A DNA stretch of 7,924 bases from Oscillospiraceae bacterium (lineage in GTDB: Bacteria; Bacillota; Clostridia; Oscillospirales; Ruminococcaceae): the NCBI GenBank assembly GCA_004555865.1, contig SFJO01000034.1, positions 1 through 7,924 of the forward strand, in the 5' to 3' direction. Below the pieces are notes generated by a model. It was given only the letters and a program-made list of their open reading frames with translations, was not told the origin of the DNA and searched no databases. The translations under genes were made by a program, and so were the position numbers. Shown here one piece after another: positions 1 to 6,845 of this stretch (position 1 is its first letter; the number at the start of each line of letters is the position of its first letter).

Positions 1-165
1 GTGATCACCTGCGACAGCGAGGGGCCGGACAGCGAGGTGATGTCCGCCCTGAATGCGGTCGGCGCGCAGGTATACCTGACCAGCCGTGGGCCGGTGCAGT
101 GCGTCAGCGATGGGGCGAACCCAATGACCGTCACGCAGCCAGAGAGCATCGACGATCTGGGCTGA
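1..165 (+). CDS. C-terminal fragment of a probable ComEC-like/MBL-fold hydrolase
   Basis: An open frame runs from the left edge to a TGA at 163-165 and gives 54 residues. The piece includes DSEVMSALNAVGAQVYLTSR, then PVQCVSDG and MTVTQPES. A stretch of the form 'some residue pair changes, GAxVYxTxxxGxVxxxSDG' is typical of the very end of ComEC/Rec2-type metallo-beta-lactamase-fold proteins, where the last beta strands follow the final metal-binding region. No metal ligands are in the visible part, so the family call rests on C-terminal resemblance only. The first codon is GTG, but nothing shows that it is the true start; the gene most likely began well to the left. It converges with the XRE gene and shares the hairpin at 293-331 as terminator. 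The reading frame is fairly secure and the function is tentative. Confidence 0.6.
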   Translation: MITCDSEGPDSEVMSALNAVGAQVYLTSRGPVQCVSDGANPMTVTQPESIDDLG

Positions 166-292
166 GCTGCCTCTATAAGGCCTCGCCTGAGTTGCTTGCG
201 GCCAAAGTTGGCGCAGAATAGGCCTCGGCTTACGGCGCACCGGTCCGCCCATTTCCCTGTTTGATCTTGTTCGGATACAATCGCGCTCATAC

Positions 293-331
293 AAAACAAC
301 GCCCCGAGTCAAAATCCCGGGGCGTTGTTTT
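293..331. terminator. Bidirectional intrinsic terminator between convergent genes
   Basis: A perfect 14-bp inverted repeat (293-306 AAAACAACGCCCCG, 318-331 its complement) has an 11-nt loop. The GC-rich inner part is flanked by an A tract on the left and a T tract on the right, so it works as a rho-independent terminator in either direction. It sits between the + strand fragment ending at 165 and the minus-strand regulator ending at 362. The 166-292 stretch before it shows no gene. Confidence 0.88.
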
Positions 332-361
332 ATTTCTGTGCAGGGGGCGCTGCGCCCGGCT

Positions 362-1378
362 TCAGTTCTTTCTGCGCTGCTTTTGAGGCAGCAGCCGAAG
401 GAAGGCCGCAAGCGCGCCGTACAGCACCCCGCCGATGGCCCAGACCAGCCAATAATCCATCGGATTCCAATTGCCGTTCGGGCCGAAGGTGCAATACAGG
501 AACACCGCCGTAATCACCAGCCAGTAACCGCCGCTCAGGCGGGCCAGGCACCCGCTGAGCGCCTTGCGCTCGCGGGTATAATCGCCTTCTTCCAGCAGCT
601 TGTTCATGGCAGCCCAGGGCGTACCCACCCGCACAAACGAAACACAGCCGATGGCCACCAGCACCAGCAGAAGATCCATCGCCAGCGCGTAGCTCCAGTC
701 CGGGCCGGCGAACACCATGGCCGCGAAAATGGGCAGCATCGACAGGATGCACAGCACCGTGCCCCAAATGTTGCCGTTGTGGTATTCGACCCAAAACGCC
801 TCGCGCTGCCGGCGCACCCATTCTTCCACGCCCGGCTCCTGCTCAATCGGCTCCTTTTCCAGGTAGGCATAGGCCCCCGTCAGCGCCCCGCAGCGCAGGA
901 ACAGCCCCACCGCCGCCGCCACCAGCACAAACAGCACGCACAGGCCCACGCCCGCCGCCTGCGCTTCGCCCAGGGCAAACCAGCTGTTCTCGCTGAGCGC
1001 CGCCAGCAGGATCAACGCCGTCGGTGACACGATGCACAGCCCGGTTGCCAGCGCCATCTTCTGCGCAGCGGCCCGGCTCAGCTCCAGCACCTGCCGCGCC
1101 TCCTCCGGGCTCACCCGGTGCAGAGGCTTTTCCGGTTCGGGCGGGGCGGCAGGCTCCGGCTGCGGGGCCTCCGGCGCTTCCAGCTCCTCCTTCAGCAGGT
1201 AATCCAGCGACACCCCAAACAGCCGGCTCAAGGCTGCCGCCCGCTCCATATCCGGCAGGGTCTGGCCGCTCTCCCATTTGGAAACCGCCTGACGGGAGAC
1301 CTCCAGCCGGGACGCAAGCTCCTCCTGGGAAAGGCCCGCCTTCCGGCGCAGCCCCACCAGCTTTTCCGAAAATGTCAT
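362..1378 (-). CDS. XRE-family HTH regulator fused to a six-helix membrane domain
   Basis: I take the start at ATG 1376-1378, giving 338 residues, because a perfect AGGAGG (1386-1391 complement) lies 7 nt upstream and the protein then opens directly with its HTH domain. An upstream ATG at 1483 is in frame but lacks this support. Residues 5-62 form a Cro/C1-type HTH: LRRKAGLSQEELASRL, the recognition-helix stretch VSRQAVSKWESG, and the LPDMERAAALSRLFGVSLDYLL tail ending in the family-typical SLDYLL. A Pro/Glu-rich linker (about 65-88) follows. Six hydrophobic segments are then visible at about 109-128, 141-161, 203-224, 230-251, 283-298 and 308-330, and a basic tail ends in KQRRKN. HTH proteins anchored by such C-terminal membrane regions are common in Firmicutes, and the signal or target here is unknown. 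It lies downstream of rnfB on the same strand, separated by a terminator, so it probably has its own promoter. Confidence 0.88.
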   Translation of the reverse strand: MTFSEKLVGLRRKAGLSQEELASRLEVSRQAVSKWESGQTLPDMERAAALSRLFGVSLDYLLKEELEAPEAPQPEPAAPPEPEKPLHRVSPEEARQVLELSRAAAQKMALATGLCIVSPTALILLAALSENSWFALGEAQAAGVGLCVLFVLVAAAVGLFLRCGALTGAYAYLEKEPIEQEPGVEEWVRRQREAFWVEYHNGNIWGTVLCILSMLPIFAAMVFAGPDWSYALAMDLLLVLVAIGCVSFVRVGTPWAAMNKLLEEGDYTRERKALSGCLARLSGGYWLVITAVFLYCTFGPNGNWNPMDYWLVWAIGGVLYGALAAFLRLLPQKQRRKN

Positions 1379-1385
1379 CCTGTTT

Positions 1386-1391
1386 CCTCCT
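1386..1391 (-). promoter_or_regulatory. Ribosome binding site that sets the start of the XRE gene
   Basis: The minus strand reads ACAGGAGGAAACAGGATG, a full AGGAGG with a 7-nt gap to the ATG at 1378. This fixes the translation start 35 codons inside the longest open frame. Confidence 0.85.
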
Positions 1392-1497
1392 GTTGTATCC
1401 GCATTTGCAGTTCTTTGATGCTTCCAGCATACACGTTTTCCCGGTTGCGCGCCACCAGTTTCGGCTGGAAATTTGTCAACCACCGGTTGCGGGGCAC

Positions 1498-1542
1498 AAA
1501 AAAGCGGCCCGTTCCCCCCATTTTTTGAGGGAAACGGGCCGC
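1498..1542 (-). terminator. Intrinsic terminator of the rnf operon
   Basis: Read on the minus strand, GCGGCCCGTT (1542-1533) pairs perfectly with AACGGGCCGC (1513-1504). Further G-C pairs are possible inside with one bulge, and six U residues follow (1503-1498). It lies 44 nt beyond the rnfB stop codon and before the XRE gene, so it closes the rnf transcript. Confidence 0.9.
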
Positions 1543-1585
1543 AAAACGTTTACTTACGCCGAAGCGTCAAACAAGGCCGTTCGGA

Positions 1586-2383
1586 TTACTCGAAATCGGC
1601 CGGCATCAGAATGACCTTCTTGGGGCACTTGCTCACGCAGGTGCCGCAGCCGGTGCACTTGGAGTAGTCGATCTTGGCCAGGAAGTTGTCCAGCGTGATG
1701 GCCTGCTCAGGGCAGTTCTTCACGCACAGGCCGCAGGCAATGCAGCCCTTGGAGCAGGCCTTGTTCACGGCTGCGCCGCGCTCGTGGTTGCTGCACAGCA
1801 CAACGGGCTTGGCCGCCATGGTGCGCATGCTGATCACGTGCTTGGGGCAGGCAGCGGCGCAGGCGCCACAGCCCACGCACTTGCTCACATCCACCTTGGC
1901 CTTGCCGTCCACCACCGAAATGGCGCCGAACTTACAGGCCTTCACACAGTCGCCCAGGCCCAGGCAGGCAAAGCTGCAGGCCTTGGGGCCGCCGAACAGG
2001 GCAGCCGCCGCAGCGCAGCTCTGAATGCCCTGGTACTCATACTTGGGCTTGCACACATCCGTCTGGCCCTGGCAATTCACCACGGCATGAACCGGATCGG
2101 AAGAACCGGCTTCCACGCCCATGACCTTGCCGATGGCAGCTGCGCAGGCCGCGCCGCCCACGGCGCACTTGTTGACGGGGGCTTTGCCCTCAACCACAGC
2201 CTTGGCGTAGTCGGCACAGCCGGCAAAGCCGCAGCCGCCGCAGTTTGCACCGGGCAGGCACTCGGTCACTTCGCCCACGCGGGGATCTTCATACACGCTC
2301 ATGAACTTGGCGGCCAGAACCAGAATGATGGCACCCAGCAGGCCAACCACAGTAACCAGGACAATTGCAATACTAATACTCAT
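1586..2383 (-). CDS. rnfB: RnfB, ferredoxin-like Fe-S subunit of the Rnf complex
   Basis: RnfB is the polyferredoxin subunit thought to take electrons from reduced ferredoxin and pass them into the membrane part of Rnf. The 265-residue product starts with an N-terminal membrane anchor (about 4-28). The Fe-S domain C48-x2-C51-x4-C56-x16-C73 (NCGGCGFAGC) follows. Next come four 4Fe-4S ferredoxin-type motifs: C136-x3-C140-x5-C146-x3-C150, C169/172/175/179, C214/217/220/224 and C243/246/249/253. That makes five predicted clusters, as in the longer clostridial RnfB rather than the shorter proteobacterial RsxB. Further cysteines at 42, 80, 104, 111, 123, 197 and 210 are outside the motifs. The first ferredoxin motif has Lys rather than the usual Pro after its last Cys (C150-K-F-G). 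It is the last gene of the operon. Its AAGGAGGG binding site overlaps the rnfA stop codon, so translation is probably coupled. Confidence 0.97.
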   Translation of the reverse strand: MSISIAIVLVTVVGLLGAIILVLAAKFMSVYEDPRVGEVTECLPGANCGGCGFAGCADYAKAVVEGKAPVNKCAVGGAACAAAIGKVMGVEAGSSDPVHAVVNCQGQTDVCKPKYEYQGIQSCAAAAALFGGPKACSFACLGLGDCVKACKFGAISVVDGKAKVDVSKCVGCGACAAACPKHVISMRTMAAKPVVLCSNHERGAAVNKACSKGCIACGLCVKNCPEQAITLDNFLAKIDYSKCTGCGTCVSKCPKKVILMPADFE

Positions 2384-2398
2384 TTCAATCGTCCCTCC

Positions 2399-3031
2399 TT
2401 ACACGCCAAAGATGTTCTCGATGATGCCGCCGAAGCCCATGAAGGACAGGCTGGTAATGGAGGCAGACACCAGGGTGATGGGCAGGCCCTTGAAGCACTC
2501 GGGGCAATTGGCTGCCTCAACGCGCTTGCGCACGCCGCTGAACAGCACCATGGCCAGCATGAAGCCGAAGCCTGCACCGGCGGCGCAGATCAGAGACTCC
2601 GCATAGGCAAAGCCGAAGCCGTACTTTACCACATCGGCGGCGTAGTTGTCCACGTTCAGCACGGTGACACCCAGCACACAGCAGTTGGTGGTGATCAGGG
2701 GCAGGTACACGCCCAGGCTGTTGTACAGAGGAGGCATATACTTCTTCAGGATGATCTCAATCAGCTGCACCAGCACAGCGATGATCAGAATGAACACGAT
2801 GGTCTGCAGGTAGCCCAGATCGTTGGCGTCCAGCAGGAAGATCTGAATGGGGAAGGTCACCAGAGTGGCCAGCACCATGACGAAGATAACGGCGCAGGAC
2901 ATACCCACGGCGGAATCCAGCTTTTTGGACACGCCCAGGAAGGGGCAGATGCCCAGGAACTTCACCAGCACGTAGTTGTTCACCAAAATCATGCTGAAGA
3001 AGATGGAGGCAAGTTTGACTCCCAGTTCCAT
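2399..3031 (-). CDS. rnfA: RnfA, membrane core subunit of the Rnf complex
   Basis: RnfA is one of two related inverted-topology integral membrane proteins (with RnfE) that form the core of Rnf. The 210-residue product is hydrophobic almost throughout, with about six membrane segments. Family signatures are NNYVL at 18-22 leading to GICPFLG at 27-33, and YLPLITTNCCVLG at 109-121. C29 and C117 (adjacent C118) match the conserved cysteines that, together with those of RnfE, are reported to bind an iron-sulfur centre inside the membrane. A GGGGAG-type binding site lies in the end of rnfE, and 6 nt separate the two genes. At 210 residues it is somewhat longer than the about 190 of E. coli RsxA. 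The extra length is largely in the C-terminal part after residue 165, which contains NCPECF. Confidence 0.97.
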   Translation of the reverse strand: MELGVKLASIFFSMILVNNYVLVKFLGICPFLGVSKKLDSAVGMSCAVIFVMVLATLVTFPIQIFLLDANDLGYLQTIVFILIIAVLVQLIEIILKKYMPPLYNSLGVYLPLITTNCCVLGVTVLNVDNYAADVVKYGFGFAYAESLICAAGAGFGFMLAMVLFSGVRKRVEAANCPECFKGLPITLVSASITSLSFMGFGGIIENIFGV

Positions 3032-3037
3032 GATTAT

Positions 3038-3688
3038 TTACTCCCCTTTCTCAGCACAGCAGCCGGCCTTGCGGTCGATCTTGTTGTTGGTTTTGGTCTC
3101 GAACCACACCACCAGAGCCATCAGGCAGCCGAAGGTGAAGAAACCGCCGGGCGCGCTGGTCATCAGGGTGAAGTTGGGGATGCTCTTGGGGATGATCTGG
3201 ATGCCCAGCCAGGTGCCGCTGCCCAGGATCTCACGCACGGTGGCCATCAGGGTCAGCGCCAGAGTGAAGCCCAGGCCCATGCCCAGGCCGTCCAGCGCGG
3301 AATCCACCACGTTGTTCTTGCAGGCAAACATCTCGGCACGGCCCAGAATGATGCAGTTCACAACGATCAGGGGCAGGTACACGCCCAGGGCGGTATCCAG
3401 CGCAGGGGCATAGGCCTTGACGATCATCTGCACCAGGGTCACGAACGTGGCGATGATGGTGATGTAGCAGGGCAGGTGCACCTTATCGGGGATCACCTTG
3501 CGCAGGGCGGAAATAACGAAGTTGGAGCAGATCAGCACGACGGTAGCCGCCGCGCCCATGCCCAGAGCATTGGAAACCGCCGTAGTAACGGCCAGGGTGG
3601 GGCAGGTGCCCAGCACCAGGCGCAGGGTGGGGTTCTCCTTCAGGAGGCCATTGGTCACAATGCTCAGTTTGCTTTTGTTCTCAGCCAT
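3038..3688 (-). CDS. rnfE: RnfE, membrane core subunit of the Rnf complex
   Basis: RnfE pairs with RnfA in the membrane core. The 216-residue product opens with the family-typical NGLLKENPTLRLVLGTCPTL (13-32) and contains YLPLIVVNCIILGRAEMFA (104-122). C29 and C112 are the counterparts of RnfA C29 and C117 and complete the set of four cysteines for the intramembrane Fe-S centre. Roughly six membrane segments are visible. The C-terminus is a short soluble tail with a Cys-Cys pair (KAGCCAEKGE) of unknown meaning. An AAAGGAGG binding site lies inside the end of rnfG, and the gap to the rnfG stop is 3 nt. It could be confused with NqrD of the Na+-NQR complex, but the presence of RnfB and RnfC-type partners with ferredoxin motifs settles it as Rnf. 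Confidence 0.97.
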   Translation of the reverse strand: MAENKSKLSIVTNGLLKENPTLRLVLGTCPTLAVTTAVSNALGMGAAATVVLICSNFVISALRKVIPDKVHLPCYITIIATFVTLVQMIVKAYAPALDTALGVYLPLIVVNCIILGRAEMFACKNNVVDSALDGLGMGLGFTLALTLMATVREILGSGTWLGIQIIPKSIPNFTLMTSAPGGFFTFGCLMALVVWFETKTNNKIDRKAGCCAEKGE

Positions 3689-3691
3689 GGT

Positions 3692-4258
3692 TTACGCAGC
3701 CTCCTTTGCTTTCAGCTCGTCGATGCAAGCAAATGCGCTGTTCGTGGCACTGATAACCGCCTTGCTGGAGATGGTCGCGCCGGTCAGGCCGTTCACACCG
3801 TCCTGCTTCAGGGTCACAGAGCCGCTCTTGCCCACCAGCTCGTCGGCGAACACCGCGCCGTCGCCGGAGGAATCCCACAGCCGCATACCGAAGCCGGCAG
3901 ATTCGGAGTTCTGCAGGAACTGCACACCCAGAATGTTGCCGTCGTTGTCAAAACCGATGACCACGGGCACAGCGCCGCCGTAGCCCTTGCCGGTGGCCTT
4001 CACGCAGTAGCCTGCGCCATTGTTGGCCTTCACCACCGCCACGATGTTCTCGGTGCTCACTTCGCTGGTCAGGTCGGTGAAGCTGTCCGCTTCAGGCAGA
4101 ACGGCCTGATAGGCTTCCTGCGCGGCAGCCTCTTCCTGCGCCGCAATGATGGGCGCAGTGGCGTTGTTGGTCACCGCCAGCATGGTGCTGGTAATCAGGC
4201 AGATGACCACCAGAACGATCACCGGCTTTACCAGAGTTTCGAAATTGGAGTTTTTCAT
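3692..4258 (-). CDS. rnfG: RnfG, covalent-FMN subunit of the Rnf complex
   Basis: RnfG is a single-span protein whose extracytoplasmic domain carries FMN linked to a threonine by the ApbE transferase. The 188-residue product has one membrane anchor at about 11-30 and an FMN-binding domain after it. The flavinylation motif is D153-G-V, then L158-T-G-A-T162, fitting D-x-x-[ST]-G-A-T; T162 is the predicted attachment residue. The FMN-contact loop that usually reads ETPGLG in this family reads ESAGFG here, a mild deviation. The start codon overlaps the rnfD stop as ATGA, and an AAGGAGG lies just upstream inside rnfD, so the two are translationally coupled. No apbE is visible in the window. Confidence 0.96.
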   Translation of the reverse strand: MKNSNFETLVKPVIVLVVICLITSTMLAVTNNATAPIIAAQEEAAAQEAYQAVLPEADSFTDLTSEVSTENIVAVVKANNGAGYCVKATGKGYGGAVPVVIGFDNDGNILGVQFLQNSESAGFGMRLWDSSGDGAVFADELVGKSGSVTLKQDGVNGLTGATISSKAVISATNSAFACIDELKAKEAA

Positions 4259-5199
4259 TTGGCTGCCTCCTTCTTCTTTTCGGGCTTCTTGTAGCCCAGA
4301 GGCACCTGGTGGGTCAGGTCATTGATGTAAGGTACCCACAGGTTCATCAGCAGGATGGCAAAGGACACGCCCTCGGCCATGTTGCCCCAGAAGCGGATGG
4401 CGCTGGTGATGATGCCCAGGCCGATGCCGAACACGATCTTGCCCTTCAGGGTGAAGGGGCTGGTCACATAGTCGGTGGCCATGAACACGGCGCCGAACAG
4501 CAGGCCGCCGCTCAGCAGCTGAACCATCACGTTCTGGCCGCACAGCAGGCTCATCACCGCCACGGTGGCCAGGTAGGTCACGGGGATGGCAGGGCTGATG
4601 GTCTTGGTGGCAACCAGCCACACAAAGCCGATCAGGATTGCCAGGGCGCAGGTCTCGCCCATCACGCCGCCATGCACGCCCAGGAACAGATCCATCAGGT
4701 TCAGGGCGCTGGGGTCAGCCACCTGCAGGGGGGTGGCGCTGGACAGCTGGTCTACCGCCGCGGCGGGGAACTTCCAGTTGGTCATGGCGCTGGAGAAGCC
4801 GCTGAACAGAGCAATACGGCCCACCAGAGCGGGGTTGGCAAAGTTGTAGCCCAGGCCGCCGAACAGCTGCTTCACCAGCACGATGGAAATGAACGCGCCC
4901 ACAATGCCCATCCACAGAGGCAGGGTCACGGGGAAGTTCATGGCCAGGATGATGCCGGTGACCACGGCGGAGAGATCCCCCACCGGGTTGGGCTTCTTCA
5001 TCAGCATACAGTACAGGTACTCAAAACCCACACAGGCTGCGGTGGTCACTGCGGTAAGCAGCAGCGCGCGCAGGCCAAAGATCATGGCGGAGGCGATGAT
5101 GCAGGGCACCAGAGAGATGACCACGTTGCCCATCAGCTTCCGGGTGGAAACATTGTCCGTAATATGAGGGTTCGAGGTAACGATCAGATTGTTTTCCAT
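4255..5199 (-). CDS. rnfD: RnfD, covalent-FMN membrane subunit of the Rnf complex
   Basis: RnfD is a polytopic membrane protein related to NqrB that carries a covalently bound FMN and is implicated in ion translocation. The 314-residue product begins with the typical SNPHITDNVSTRKLM (9-23). It has about eight to ten hydrophobic segments and the family motif GYNFANPALVGR at 117-128. The flavinylation site is D150-Q-L-S-S-A-T156-P-L, with T156 the expected FMN carrier. A conserved MATDYVTSP block lies near residue 240, and a Lys/Glu-rich cytoplasmic tail ends the protein. Its ATG shares one base with the rnfC TAA (TAATG), and an AGGGAGGG site precedes it inside rnfC. Confidence 0.97.
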   Translation of the reverse strand: MENNLIVTSNPHITDNVSTRKLMGNVVISLVPCIIASAMIFGLRALLLTAVTTAACVGFEYLYCMLMKKPNPVGDLSAVVTGIILAMNFPVTLPLWMGIVGAFISIVLVKQLFGGLGYNFANPALVGRIALFSGFSSAMTNWKFPAAAVDQLSSATPLQVADPSALNLMDLFLGVHGGVMGETCALAILIGFVWLVATKTISPAIPVTYLATVAVMSLLCGQNVMVQLLSGGLLFGAVFMATDYVTSPFTLKGKIVFGIGLGIITSAIRFWGNMAEGVSFAILLMNLWVPYINDLTHQVPLGYKKPEKKKEAAK

Positions 5200-6566
5200 T
5201 ACTTGTTCCCTCCCTCTTCCGCTTTCTTGGCGGCTTCTTCCGCCTTGGCCTTGGCTTCCGCCTGCTTACGGCGCAGCTCGCCCATGTAGAAGGCCTTGGC
5301 CAGCGCCATGTTCTGGGTGACGGGGCGCTTGGCGGGGCAGACGAAGCTGCAGGTGCCGCAGGCCACGCACAGGCCGATGTTCAGCTTGTCCAGCTGATCG
5401 TAATCGCGGGCGGTGTACGCCTCGCTGATCTGCACCGGGGCCAAGCCCATGGGGCAGCCGTTGATGCAGCGGCCGCAGCGAATGCAGGCAGAAGGTGCCG
5501 GAATGGCAGCCTTCTCCCTGCTGAACAGCAGCAGGCCGTTGTTCTGCTTGATGAGCGGAGAAGAAAGGTCGGTCATGGCACGGCCCATCATGGGGCCGCC
5601 GGAGATGACCTTGCCCAGGGTAACGCCCTCTTTGATGCCGCCGCAGAAGTCCACAATGTCCTGCAGGCTGGTGCCGATGGCAACTTCAACGTTCTGGGGC
5701 TTGGCAATGGCATCGCCGTCCACTGTGACGCGCTTGCTCACCAGGGGCATACCGGTCTTCAGGAACTTGCCCAGCGTGGAAACACTGGTCACGTTCATGA
5801 CGACGCAGCCGGCATCAGCCGGCAGACCGGGAGCGCCGGTGGGGCCGAACTGAGGCACTTCGCGGCCGGTGCAGTTCTCCACCAGGTTTTTCTCGGCGCC
5901 CTGCGGGTAGCGGCTGGGCAGAGTCTTGACGGTCACGCCGGGCATCTCCTTAACCAGCTCGGTCATCTTAGCGATGCAGTCGGGCTTGTTGGCCTCAATG
6001 CCGATGACGCAGTTCTTGATCTCGCAGTACTTCATCACAGCCGCAATGCCGCTGATGATGGTGTCGCTGCACTCCAGGAACTCGCGGGTATCCGGAGTCA
6101 GGTACGGCTCACACTCGGCGCCGTTGATGACCAGGAACTCAATGTTTTTGGCGGTCAGCTTCACATGAGTGGGGAAGCCGGCGCCGCCCAGGCCCACCAG
6201 GCCGCAGGCCTGAACCGCCTTCAGCAGCGAGTCACGGTCATTGACCACAGGAGGCTGGATGGCCGGGTCCGGAGTCTGGTTACCGTCAGACTCAATGACG
6301 ACCGCGCCGGGGTCCGCAGAGAGCACAGTGCCGGAGACACTGGCATAGATATTGGCAGATACAAAGCCGCCGGCCTTACCCACCAGAGTGCCCACATACA
6401 CCGTGTCGCCCTTTTTCACAACCGGCTGCGCAGGCGCGCCGATGTGCTGCGACATGGGAAGGGTCACCTTACTGGGTGCAGGCATCACGACAGTGGCCAT
6501 GCCAGCTGTACCCTTCACATGCGGGACGCCGGCGCCTTCCGCCGAGCGTTTCAGCTTCTTGAACAT
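5199..6566 (-). CDS. rnfC: RnfC, NADH/FMN- and Fe-S-binding subunit of the Rnf complex
   Basis: RnfC is the peripheral subunit where NAD+ is reduced; it resembles the NuoF fold of complex I. The 455-residue product has an N-terminal barrel-sandwich region (LPMSQHIGAPAQPVVKKGD, 36-54). The nucleotide/flavin-binding stretch GLGGAGFPTHVKL is at 125-137 and NGAECEPYLTPD at 148-159. Two 4Fe-4S motifs follow: C361-x2-C364-x2-C367-x3-C371 and C400-x2-C403-x2-C406-x3-C410. The end (about 430-455) is a short, charged Ala/Lys/Glu helix without the long Ala-rich repeats of proteobacterial RsxC. It is the first gene of the operon. The start at 6566 is preceded by a modest GGGGGAT site (6583-6577 region) and by a structured leader. 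The first residues MFKKLKRS and the alignment of VPHVKGT with the family's usual HP-x-x-K opening support this start. Confidence 0.97.
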   Translation of the reverse strand: MFKKLKRSAEGAGVPHVKGTAGMATVVMPAPSKVTLPMSQHIGAPAQPVVKKGDTVYVGTLVGKAGGFVSANIYASVSGTVLSADPGAVVIESDGNQTPDPAIQPPVVNDRDSLLKAVQACGLVGLGGAGFPTHVKLTAKNIEFLVINGAECEPYLTPDTREFLECSDTIISGIAAVMKYCEIKNCVIGIEANKPDCIAKMTELVKEMPGVTVKTLPSRYPQGAEKNLVENCTGREVPQFGPTGAPGLPADAGCVVMNVTSVSTLGKFLKTGMPLVSKRVTVDGDAIAKPQNVEVAIGTSLQDIVDFCGGIKEGVTLGKVISGGPMMGRAMTDLSSPLIKQNNGLLLFSREKAAIPAPSACIRCGRCINGCPMGLAPVQISEAYTARDYDQLDKLNIGLCVACGTCSFVCPAKRPVTQNMALAKAFYMGELRRKQAEAKAKAEEAAKKAEEGGNK

Positions 6567-6583
6567 GGATTGAACGATCCCCC

Positions 6584-6595
6584 ATTTCTAGAAAT
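6584..6595. repeat. 12-bp perfect palindrome next to the rnfC ribosome binding site
   Basis: ATTTCTAGAAAT is self-complementary and abuts the GGGGGAT ribosome binding site of rnfC. It could act as an operator at the DNA level or fold weakly in the RNA. It is too AT-rich and short to claim a function. Confidence 0.4.
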
Positions 6596-6597
6596 TT

Positions 6598-6622
6598 TGG
6601 CAGGCCAAACCCCGGGCCGCCA
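6598..6622 (-). promoter_or_regulatory. Stable hairpin in the rnf leader RNA
   Basis: On the minus strand TGGCGGCC (6622-6615) pairs with GGCCTGCCA (6606-6598). This gives eight base pairs with one bulged U and an 8-nt loop. It lies in the transcribed leader, ending about 32 nt before the rnfC start codon and just upstream of the ribosome binding site. No U run follows, so it is not an intrinsic terminator. A role in RNA stability or in control of rnfC translation is inference. Confidence 0.55.
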
Positions 6623-6678
6623 CGCATCAAAAAGCAGTCCGTCTCAAAACAGGCAATGTGCCCGCCAAGTACTCTATT

Positions 6679-6706
6679 ATTTTACCATCCTCACGGGGTA
6701 AGTCAA
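6679..6706 (-). promoter_or_regulatory. Sigma-A promoter of the rnf operon
   Basis: The minus strand has TTGACT (6706-6701) as -35 and TAAAAT (6684-6679) as -10 with a 16-bp spacer, close to consensus. Transcription would start near 6672, giving a leader of about 105 nt before rnfC. No better promoter is visible between here and rnfC, and the spacing between the six genes leaves no room for others. Confidence 0.75.
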
Positions 6707-6724
6707 CAAGAAATTCCACTCAAT

Positions 6725-6734
6725 TTTGTACAAA
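6725..6734. promoter_or_regulatory. Candidate operator upstream of the rnf -35
   Basis: TTTGTACAAA is a perfect 10-bp palindrome, extended by A/T on both sides. It lies 18 bp upstream of the rnf -35 box, a usual position for an activator or repressor. The protein that would bind is not identifiable from sequence alone. Confidence 0.35.
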
Positions 6735-6845
6735 TGCACCATACGGCAACCTCTTTGTGTAAACAAGATGGGATGTCCCATGGTTTTTTCTCTTTTTTGT
6801 CGTTTCGGGAAAAGTCATGGCGCATTTCACTGCCCCGCCGAAATT

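Noticed and set aside
1379..1483. Longer form of the XRE regulator starting at 1483
   Set aside because: The extra 35 residues precede a canonical HTH start, have no family resemblance, and the AGGAGG site clearly serves the ATG at 1378.
1784..4294. 836-codon open frame on the plus strand, antisense to rnfB, rnfA, rnfE and rnfG
   Set aside because: It is rich in His, Gln, Gly and Ala, has no ribosome binding site or domain, and runs exactly opposite four certain rnf genes. It is an antisense shadow of GC-rich coding DNA.
4309..5289. 326-codon open frame on the plus strand, antisense to rnfD and the end of rnfC
   Set aside because: Same His/Gln/Gly-rich shadow composition, with no recognisable domain; the opposite strand is clearly rnfD.
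6768..6799. Intrinsic terminator on the plus strand (ATGGGATGTCCCAT followed by T runs)
   Set aside because: The stem is only 5-6 bp with a very small loop, and no + strand gene upstream needs it; kept as a palindrome only.
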